DNA from: Pinus tabuliformis
Lineage: Eukaryota; Streptophyta; Pinopsida; Pinales; Pinaceae
Reading direction: 5' to 3'
Length of the DNA stretch: 64,000 nt
Assembly (NCBI GenBank): GCA_031772625.1
Contig: CM062804.1
Location: 1,018,138,514-1,018,202,513, forward strand
The position numbers were made by a program, and so were the translations under genes. Positions 55,977 to 64,000 of the stretch are shown one piece after another. Every line of letters begins with the position of its first letter. Position 1 is the first letter of the stretch. The notes beneath the pieces are model-generated. The model made no database searches. It saw nothing but the letters and a program-made list of their open reading frames with translations, and had not been told where the DNA came from.

Positions 55977-56853
55977 AGGTTCACAGAGAGTGAAGTTGTT
56001 GCTTGATGATGAACGTAAAGAACAGACATGTATGCAGGGAAAAGTTATGGAGAAATCATGGATGAACAGTCTGGTTTTCGTGGACTTGATGGTTCATGGC
56101 AAGACCATTCAAGATCTGGTGGACACGGGGGCCACTCATAACTTTATGATGACACGGTTGGCAAAAGATTTTGGACTGATGATCTTCCCATCGAATGTGG
56201 AAGTCAAGGCAGTGAACTCTAGAGCTAAAGTGGTGGGATTGGTACACGAAGTACCTGTGCAGATAAAAGACTGGAAGGGTCAGTTGGAATTCAAAGTGAT
56301 GGAGATGAACAACTTTGATATGATACTCGGACAGGATTTCTTGAAGGGCAACAGGGCTATTGTTGTCCCCTTCTGTGATGAGGTGGTGCTGGTTGGAAAA
56401 ACACAAACTTGGACTTTGCCCACTCATAGGCAAAGTGGGGAAGTCAAGGTGCAGCATGTTTTGGCACTGAGTTTGGAGAAGGCTATGAAGGAATCAGATA
56501 TGGAGACATATGTGGTGATGTTCAAGGATGTCGAAGGTGATGGAGTGGGGACGCCTATTCCAGCTGAGATTTCCGAGGTGCTGACCAAGTATGCGGATTT
56601 GATGCCTGATGAGCTACCAAAGATGCCTGATGAGCTACCAAAGAAGCTTCCACGAAGGCGTGCATTGGACCATGGAATTGAGCTTGAGCCAGGAAAGCAA
56701 CCCCCGGCTAAAGCACCTTATCGGTTGTCAGGACTTGAGTTGGAGGAGTTGAAACGACAGTTAAATGAGTTAACTGATGCAGGTTTCATTAGATCCTTCA
56801 AGGTCCCCTTATGGAGCTCCGGTATTGTTCCAGCAGAAGAAGGATTCGAATGA
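55977..56853 (+). pseudogene. Chromovirus protease (gag missing upstream)
   Basis: The protease motif LVDTGATHNFM (near 56,115) and MILGQDFL (near 56,320) are intact. The open frame even runs back into the LTR because gag, usually 1 kb or more, is gone; the deletion leaves the primer-binding site. A 21-bp duplication (atgcctgatgagctaccaaag) at 56,602-56,643 repeats MPDELPK in the linker. The frame is lost near 56,805, in the RT start. Confidence 0.85.
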
Positions 56854-57943
56854 GCTACGGATGTGCTGTGATTACCGTGCACTGAACAAGCAGACGATAA
56901 GGAACATGTATCCTTTGCCATTGGCTGCTGATTGCTTTGACAAGCTTGCGAAAGCCTAAGTGTTTTCCAAGCTGGACTTGAGGCATGGGTATTATTAGGT
57001 GCAGATAGTTGAAGGAGATGAGAAGAAGACCGTGATAGTAACAATGTATGGTAGCTTTAAGTTCCTTGTTATGCCATTCGTGTTGTGTAATGCTCCTGCT
57101 ACGTTTTTCACTTTGATGAATGATGTCCTACGACCATACTTGGATTCGTTCGTAGTAGTGTACTTGGATGATATAGTGGTGTTCAGTGACAACATGGAGG
57201 ATCATAAGAAGCACTTGGTGATGGTGTTCGAGGCACTGAGGGCAAATCAGTTGTTCTTGAAGAAGTCTAAGTGTGTGTTCGCTCAGACCGAGATTCCGTT
57301 CCTTGGGCATATTGTTGGTCAAGGGTACATACGAATGGAGCCGAGCAGAGTGAAGGCGATTGAGGACTGGGTTGAATCGAAGAATTTCCATGAGATGAGG
57401 GTGTTCTTGGGCATGACCAACTACCAACGGAAGTTTGTAGAGGGGTACTCCAAGGTGACATCGGCACTGACAAACCTATTGAAGAAAGACAAGAGGTGGA
57501 GTTGGACGAACAAATGTCAAGAGGCATTTGATGATTTGAAGAAGAGGATGGTTACAACACCAATATTGAATTTGCCTGACTTTGAGAGACCGTTTGAGGT
57601 GCACACTGATGCTTCAGATTTTTCCATAGGAGGAGTTCTTATGCAGGGTGGGCATCCGGTGGCGTATGAGAGTCGGAAGTTGCAAGATAGAGAATGAAGG
57701 TATCTGGTTCATGAGAAGGAGATCACTGCGATCATTCATTGTCTTCCTGTGTGGAGGAATTACCTGATTGGGAAGCCGTTTGTTGTCAAGACTGACAACA
57801 TTGCAGCAAGTTATTTTGCATCACAACCAAAGCTTTTTGCGAAGCAAGCTCGTTGGCAGGACTTCTTGGCAGAATTTGACATGACTATTGAGTATAGATC
57901 GGGAAGGCACAATGTGGTAGAAGATGCCCTTAGCAGGAAGTGA
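56620..57943 (+). pseudogene. Chromovirus reverse transcriptase and RNase H
   Basis: RT: DHGIELEPG, PYRLSGLELEELKRQL, then after a frameshift [58 protein letters not shown] (catalytic YLDD, near 57,160). RNase H: EVHTDASDFSIGG (Asp), HEKEI (Glu), VKTDN (Asp), VEDALSRK at the end. Stops at 56,957, 56,996, 57,695 and 57,941 all fit single C-to-T changes in Gln or Arg codons. Confidence 0.9.
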
Positions 57944-59500
57944 CAACTTGCAGCATTGGAGGGAGAAGACCATGTAGCTAGGAGTAGGAGTCGAGTTCAG
58001 ATGTCAGAAGAAATGCAAAATAAGATCAAGGAAAGTGTTGAAACCGATAATTTGGCACATAATATAGTGAAGCAGATAAAGGAGGGGAATACACGAAAGT
58101 TCTTTCCACGAGACGGGTTCTTGTTCTTTGGCAATCGGCTCTATGTTCCAAAGACATCTGGACTCAGGAAGCACCTTTTGAAGGAGTGCCATGACTCGCC
58201 ATGGGCTGGTCACCCAGGGATGTGTCATTCTTTGGCATTGTTGGAGAGAGGATTCTTTTGGGAGAAGATGCGGGAGGATGTAGAGGAGTATGTACATATG
58301 TGCATCATTTGTTAGCAGGACAAATAAGATACTCAGAGGCAAGGAGGACTATTGCAGCCTTTACCGATTCTAGAGAGACCATGGATGAGTGTCTCGATGG
58401 ACTTCATCACTCAGTTACCACAGGTTCAGGGGTATAATGGGATTATGGTCGTGGTTGATCGTTTTTCCAAGTATGCTGTCTTTGTTCCTACAAAGATACC
58501 TTGTGGAGCTGAGTGGACTGCAGAGTTGTTCTTTAAGAACATAGTGAAGTATTGGGGGATGCCATTGAGCATTGTGTCGGATCGAGATCCGCGTTTTACA
58601 GGTAGATTTTGGACCACATTGTTCAAGCTATTCGGGACAGAATTTTTGATGAGTTCAAGTTACCATCCACAGACAGATGGGTAGACTGAGAGGATCAACG
58701 CATTGCTGGAGGACTACTTGCGACATTATGTGACGGCTGATCAGAAGAATTGGCCTAAACTCTTGGATATTGCTCAGTTTAGCTACAATATTCAAAAGAG
58801 TTCTGCGATGGGGTATAGTCCATTTGAGTTGGTGAATGGAAAGATGCCGGTTGCACCACATACCGTAGTGACAAAAGGCTTCTTGAGGAGTCCTCATGTG
58901 AAGAAGTTCATGAAGGCTTGGGAGGAGACCTTGGAGTTAGCACCGTTATGCTTGCACGACGCTGCAAGGAGGATGAAAAAGTATGCTGATCGTGGGAGAC
59001 GGGAGGTACACTTCAGTGTGGGAGATATGGTGTTTCTCAAGATTACCGGGGAGCAGTTTCAGCCAGCTAAGGGGACTGTGAGAAAACTGACACGGAAGTA
59101 TGAGGGACCATTCCGAGTGAAGAAGAGAGTGGGGGAAGTTGCTTATGAGCTGGAACTTCCGCACCATATGCACATGAAGCATCCAGTTTTTCATGTGAGT
59201 CAGTTGAAGAGATGTAGACTTGATTCAGACCATCCAGAGAGAGTTGAACCGCCGAGAGGACCAGCCGGGATTATGGACAAGCCAGGACTGGAGTTGGAGA
59301 ATATTTTGAGCGTCAGAACTACAGGGGTTGGTTGCCACATGAGAAGGGAATTTCTTGTCAGATGGTAGAATGCACCAGAGGAAGAAAGTTGGGAATCGGA
59401 GGACTCACTTTGGAGATGGAAGGATATGATCGATAAGTACAACAGGAAGCTGTTGAGACGAGTAGGATTGTCGAGGGCGACAATGATTTCCAGTGGGGGA
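57944..59500 (+). pseudogene. Chromovirus integrase and chromodomain
   Basis: Zinc-binding part HLLKECHDSPWAGHPG (near 58,165) to VHMCIIC. Core: MDFITQLP, SDRDPRF, TERINALL. GPFRVKKRVGEVAYELELP marks the C-terminal region. The chromodomain lies at about 59,280-59,450: ELENILSVR, REFLVRW, then after a TAG NAPEEESWES. This places the element in the chromoviruses, which may aim insertion at heterochromatin marks. Stops at about 58,313, 58,682 and 59,366 fit CAG to TAG. Confidence 0.9.
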
Positions 59501-59503
59501 GGA
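59492..59503 (+). promoter_or_regulatory. Polypurine tract of the chromovirus
   Basis: agtgggggagga just before the 3' LTR. Confidence 0.88.
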
Positions 59504-60440
59504 TGTAATGCCCTGCAGTTGTGTGCACGGGCGCACGCCCCTCCCATCGCAAAAAAATGACTAAGGCATGAAATGTGTGAGCGCTCAAACAGCGAAGGCG
59601 CTGTTATATTGTGCATGCGGGTATGGGAGGACACTCACACATATATAGAGTGAGTTGGGCAGCTCACTACACATGAAGCCAACCAAGACATGGATTAAGC
59701 GTTAGGCGAGCCGACAGTGAAGAAACGTTTAAAGACATGGCAGTTGGGCGAATGTGTTAGCATTTGGAGGGTCGGCCGAAAGGGAGATCGCCAAGCGTTG
59801 GAGCGTATAAACATATGGAGCCAACGCTCATTTGGAGCAGGCAACTTCGCACTCTTCTATCGCTTAGGAAGTAGAGCGAAGGTCGCACAAGGTGAAGTGC
59901 GAAGGTCGCACTTAGCGCAGATTTGGAAGTGGTGTTGGGGATGCGCCCGCCGAGCCGGGCAAGGCGACACGGACTTCGTGCAGCGCGGTTGTAGTGCGGG
60001 TGGAGGGCGTAGTGAGGCGCCCGCCCGCCGGTCTTGATACATGGTTGGGTTGTGAATGGGCGTGGGTCGTGCACGGGTGCGCCCGCCCGTTGGGAAAACT
60101 TTGTGTATGTTGTATGTTATATTTGGGTTGAAGGTTGAGGTGAGACCGCTGTGCGCTCTTGCACGGGCGGGCGCCTGCCTTGTTTATGAACGCCGGTGGA
60201 GCACCGCTCTCGGTCATTGTAATATTTCACATATATAATAAAAGATTACTTCTCTTATATTATTGGGTTATTATTGTTATTGTATTATTGATGGATTCCA
60301 CACATTAATAATGTTAATTCATGATTATTATGAATTGTTGAAGGCGTAGTTCGTAAAGTTAATTAAAGATGGATGAAATTATTAACTTAGGCGGTAACGC
60401 ACCCAGCCAATTTAAGGAAAAAGGAATTGGGGGCGTGACA
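59504..60440 (+). repeat. 3' LTR of the chromovirus
   Basis: Same as 55,027-55,962 with about 1 bp length difference; TGTAATGCCC to GGGCGTGACA. Confidence 0.96.
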
Positions 60441-60675
60441 GAGATAGTGACAAAGTTAGATGGTGGAGAGAGAATGTGTCTATGATGGGGTAAGAGACAG
60501 AGGGAGGTGGGAGAGAAGGGGAGAGAGAGGAAGGAAAAGAGAGAGGACTTGAGAGAGAGGAGAGAGAGGGAGGGAGAGAGAGGTGGAGTTGGAAGGGGAA
60601 TAAAGCCATAGAGAAAGAAAGATGGAGAGGGAGTGGCAAGGGAGAGATGGAGAGTCAGTGAGAGAGAGAGAGAGA
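60441..60675. repeat. Purine-rich tract between chromovirus and solo LTR
   Basis: Continues the GA-rich tract interrupted at 55,026 (starts with the GAGAT duplication). It ends in agagagagagagaga before the solo LTR. Confidence 0.88.
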
Positions 60676-61725
60676 TGTTGTGGGGAAAAGTATCCAACAC
60701 GGAATGACCCTATACCACTCTAAGGGTGATAGTTCCTTAGCAACAGCTGAAGCAAAGCTATCTAAAGTTACTTCTTTATGACATGCAAGAGATGAAAGGA
60801 AGAGATCCACTTACCGATGTCTTGCGCAAATGGTCGATCCAATCTCCTCTATTTGCCGCTCGCTCCCAGCTCCAAGTCTTCTCACGGGCCCAGCTACACG
60901 AGATCCTGCGAACAAGACAAGAAAAGGAAACTACAAGAAGCATGCATTCATAATTGATTCAAGGATTAGCATAAATCAAATACGCAAGTAAGACAATACA
61001 CCATTGAAACACATGCGAATAGAAGAACCTCAAATGCTTTATTAATATAAGGAAGTAAGGTTCAGGCGGTGATACAACCGTGAGAGGTCCAATCCAGCAT
61101 CACCTTCCCGACGGAAAGAAATCTCCTCTTCACCTCCCTCAAGCAATCACCCAATACTCACAACTGTAAACCAACAGCAATTCTTTGCACAAAATTCCGG
61201 CCTCCAGATCCCATGGGATGAGATCCTTATATAGAGTTTTGGAGTGAAGATAAGTCAGCTTAATGTGTGACTTGTTGTCCTCTTCAACTCCAGTTGTTCT
61301 TCAGTCCTTGAGTCCACTCGGAGTTTCTACCTTCCACTTGGAGTTTTAGAACCTCTTTACTCATCATTAGGCGAATCTTCTAATCCAAGTGTCATTTTGG
61401 AAGCTTCCTGGGCATTGGCACATTGAGAAAAGATTCCTCCACATGTCAAAGTACGCCCAGCGCAGGTAGCCTTTGTTGCACTTGCTATGCAGCGCAGGTA
61501 CACCATAGAGCTTTTGACATTCAGCGCAGATGCTTAGTGGAGCAGCTGCTTTGATCCAAAATTGACCTGTTTTTGAGTGTTTTTCAGTGGAGAACTGATC
61601 TGTAGTGCTGTGGTTTGCTGACCTTGTTCCTCTAGGGGAAGGAACAACATGTTTAGGGACTTTGGATCCCTCAGATTATTGACATTTCATGCTCCATGCT
61701 GTAAGGCACAAAAATGTCTATAACA
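60676..61725 (-). mobile_element. Solo LTR in the GA tract (about 1,050 bp)
   Basis: TGTTGTGGGG ... TATAACA, flanked by AGAGA on both sides (60,671-60,675 and 61,726-61,730). Read on the minus strand it begins TGTTATAG and ends CACAACA, like copy B's LTR, and has a TATA box (ctatataagg) near 61,230; so minus orientation is favoured. No internal region: a product of recombination between two LTRs. The element family is probably Tat-like, but this is inference. Confidence 0.8.
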
Positions 61726-62045
61726 AGAGAGAAGGGGAAGAGATAGAGAGGGAAAGGAAGAGGGAGAGATAGATAGATATGGGGAGAGAGAGAGAGCGTG
61801 ACATATGTTTAGGGGGTTGAGATAGAGAGACAAATAAGGAGAGATGGAGGGAGGTATAAATATAGATGGCAGGGGGGGAGAGGAAAGAAGAGAAAGATAG
61901 AGAAAGTTAGGGAGAGGCAGATAGAGTGAGACGAGGGAGAGAGGGAGGGGAAGAGAGAGAAGGAGAAGAGGAAGGAGATAGACACAGAATGGAAGGTGGA
62001 GAGATAGGGAAGAAGAAAGAGTCTCACAAAGACAAATACAAACAT
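61726..62045. repeat. Purine-rich tract, first copy of a direct repeat
   Basis: GA-rich low-complexity DNA. 61,734-62,182 matches 63,546-64,000 with small indels, including ggggttgagatagagagacaaata and the first part of the following minisatellite. Confidence 0.88.
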
Positions 62046-62089
62046 AGAAGTTAGATCTAGAAAGTCATGAATATTTTAGATTTTCACTA

Positions 62090-62590
62090 AAATAGATGTA
62101 CTGATTTCAATGTAGTTGTTGATTTCTAATCCTATTTGATCACATGCACTATATGCATTGATTTTAGTGTAGATTTTGATTTATAATTCTATTTAATACC
62201 TTACACTAGATGCATTGATTTCAGTGTCGATGTTGATTTCTACTCCTATTTGATTGCTTGCACGGGATGCATTGGTTTTAGTGTAGATATTGATTTCTAA
62301 TCCTATTTGATTGCTTGCACTAGATGCATTGATTTTAGTGTAGATGTCAATTTCTAATCATATTTAATACCTTACACTATATGCATTGATTTTAGCATAG
62401 ATGTTGATTTTTACTCATATTTGATTGTTTGCATTAGATAGTTTTAGTGTAGATATTAATTTATAATCCTATTTGATTTCTTGCACTAGATGCATTGTTT
62501 TTAGTTTAGATGACATTGATTTATAATCCTATTTGATTTCTTGCACTAGATGCATTGATTTTAGTGTAGATGTTGATTTCTGATTTGATG
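62090..62590. repeat. About 60-bp minisatellite
   Basis: Nine or so tandem units of the form ttgatttctaatcctatttga, ttgcttgcactagatgcatt and gattttagtgtagatg, each 54-63 bp. A fresh start of the same unit ends the window (63,905-64,000). Confidence 0.9.
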
Positions 62591-62945
62591 CAACAAGATG
62601 TATGATGTACATTAATTTCAAAGTAATTATATTAATAGTGCACATTGATTTCAGTCTAAGCACATCTCTACCTCCTCCATATATACCTCTATCTCCCATT
62701 GTCTCCCCTTCTCTATCTCTCTATCTCAGCCCCTAAACATACACTCTCTCTCTCCATATCTACCTATCTCTCTCTCCCTCCCTCCCTTTCCCCTCCCTCT
62801 CTCTCTCTCTAACATTTCTCTCTCCATATCCATATCTCTTCCTTCCTCCCTATCTTTGCCTCTCTCTTCTTACCTCCCCCCCATCTATATCTCTATCTCC
62901 CCTTGTCTCTCCTTCTCACCCCCAAAACATACACACTCTCTCTCA
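62591..62945. repeat. Pyrimidine-rich tract (62,650-62,945) after the minisatellite
   Basis: Ctctctctccatatc-type runs. 62,870-62,945 is the reverse complement of about 63,380-63,465, so it forms the left arm of an inverted repeat. Confidence 0.85.
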
Positions 62946-63360
62946 ATGTAAGCACATAAAAATTATTCAACCATAAATATAATACTTGAATTTTCATCCT
63001 AAATAAAATGTTTGTTTACTTGAATTTATAATTGGGCACATTCTTATTATTCCCATTTTCCATCATTCAACATTGTTAATTACTTTTCATGCAAATGCGG
63101 TAATAGAAAATAACTACCATTGAAGATTATTTGGAGTTTAACACTCCATAATCACAATGATTGACTTTGGAGAAAACTACTATTAATATTAGAGAGAAAC
63201 AGAGACAAGGCATGTAATTGGGTACATTCTTATTATTCCCATTTTCCATCATTCAACATTGTTAATTACTTTGCATTCAAATGCGGTAATATAAAATAAC
63301 TACCAAACTACTATTAATATTAGAGAGAAACATAGACAAGGTATGTAATTGGGTACATTC
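62946..63360. repeat. Spacer with direct repeats
   Basis: aattgggcacattcttattattcc...aataactacca at 63,031-63,120 recurs at 63,215-63,305 and begins a third time at 63,348; ctactattaatattagagagaaac occurs at 63,177 and 63,307. No gene. Confidence 0.8.
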
Positions 63361-64000
63361 TTATTATGGAGAGAGAGATAGATAGATATGGAGAGAGAGT
63401 GTGTATGTTTTTGGGGTGAGAAGGAGAGACAAGGGGAGATATAGATATAGATGGGGTGGGGGAAGGGTAGAAGAGATAGACAAAGAGAGGGAGCGAGGAA
63501 GAGGGATAGATGGGAGATAGAGATATAGATGAAGAGAGAGAGAGGGGGGAAGAGATAGTGAGGGAAAGGAAGAGGAAGAGATAGATAAATAGATAGATAT
63601 GGGGGAGATATAGAGAGCATGATATATGTTTAGGGGGTTGAGATAGAGAGACAAATAATGAGAGATAGAGGGAGGTATAAATATAGATGACAGGGGGAGA
63701 GAGGAAAGAAGAGAAATATAGAGAAAGTTAGGGAGACCCAGATAGAGTGAGACGAGAGAGAGAAGGAGAGGAAGAGAGAGAAGGAGAGTGGGAGGGAGAT
63801 AGACACAGAATGGAAGATGGAGAGAGAGGGAAGAAGAAAGAGTCTCACAGAGACAAATACAGACATAGAAGTTAGATCTAGAAAGTCATGAATATTTTAG
63901 ATTTTCACTAAAATAGATGTATTGATTTCAATTTAGTTGTTGATTTCTAATCCTATTTGATCACATGCAATATATGCATTCATTTCAGTGTAGATGTCGA
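63361..64000. repeat. Purine-rich tract, second copy of the direct repeat
   Basis: 63,365-63,490 is the right arm of the inverted repeat with 62,690-62,945. 63,546-64,000 repeats 61,734-62,182 and runs off the window end. ORFs on the minus strand (Leu/Ser/Pro only) are artefacts. Confidence 0.88.

Larger units (their letters stand above)
55027..60440 (+). mobile_element. Ty3/gypsy chromovirus lacking gag
   Basis: LTRs 55,027-55,962 and 59,504-60,440, TSD GAGAT (55,022-55,026 and 60,441-60,445), Met-type primer-binding site and a purine tract. The internal region begins only about 90 bp before protease, so gag is absent; then RT, RNase H, integrase and a chromodomain follow. LTRs are rich in G and C against AT-rich surroundings and differ mainly at CpG positions (C/T and G/A). 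Confidence 0.95.

Noticed and set aside
63300..63866. Minus-strand Leu/Ser/Pro ORFs (also 61,809-62,045 and 60,359-60,700)
   Set aside because: Same low-complexity artefact of GA-rich DNA.

Overview
The window reads as a stack of transposable elements from a large plant nuclear genome. I find no host gene I can support. A conifer is the best guess, because 40.8-43.0 kb holds a Penelope-like retroelement with a GIY-YIG endonuclease. In plants such elements are known mainly from conifers (the 'Dryad' group). The old, heavily nested LTR elements also fit a conifer. Species cannot be told from this sequence.

Layout. (1) 1 to about 12,988, + strand: a Ty3/gypsy element of the Tat/Ogre-like lineage (copy A). 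Its 5' LTR lies before the window. It has gag, protease, RT, a degenerate RNase H, integrase, a second RNase H, and an antisense two-exon ORF. (2) 12,989-15,924: unassigned. (3) 15,925-39,761, + strand: an old LTR element with 380-bp LTRs, TSD TTAAC and a gag-like remnant but no visible pol. (4) Nested in it, 17,949-36,926, - strand: a second Tat-like element (copy B, TSD AGATT) that has lost RT-RNaseH-integrase by an in-frame deletion. (5) Nested in copy B's protease, 24,760-31,051, + strand: a Ty1/copia element (TSD ACATA). (6) 39,767-40,572: a fragment of another LTR element, - strand. (7) About 40,851-43,037: the Penelope-like element, ending in a hammerhead-ribozyme-like motif. (8) 45,117-51,964, - strand: an end-to-end L1-type LINE with a 16-bp TSD, inserted in AT-rich DNA next to two more Penelope-type 3' ends. 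(9) 53.2-54.3 kb: minisatellites. (10) 54,720-64,000: purine-rich simple-sequence DNA holding a gag-less chromovirus (55,027-60,440, TSD GAGAT) and a solo LTR (60,676-61,725, TSD AGAGA), then tandem, direct and inverted repeats.

Every coding region is broken, but the breaks are informative. The Tat-like copy A, the copia element and the chromovirus each keep one reading frame over kilobases. Most of their premature stops are single C-to-T changes (CAG to TAG, CAA to TAA, CGA to TGA), as expected from decay of methylated cytosines. Insertion order can be read from nesting and agrees with LTR divergence judged by eye: copy B and its host element are old (about one difference per ten bases in the stretches compared), the copia element inside copy B is clearly younger.

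The most interesting signals are: the antisense ORF shared by both Tat-like copies, with a GTATAC-type hairpin just upstream; the in-frame pol-less form of copy B; the Penelope element with its ribozyme-like motif; and the stop-codon decay signature.
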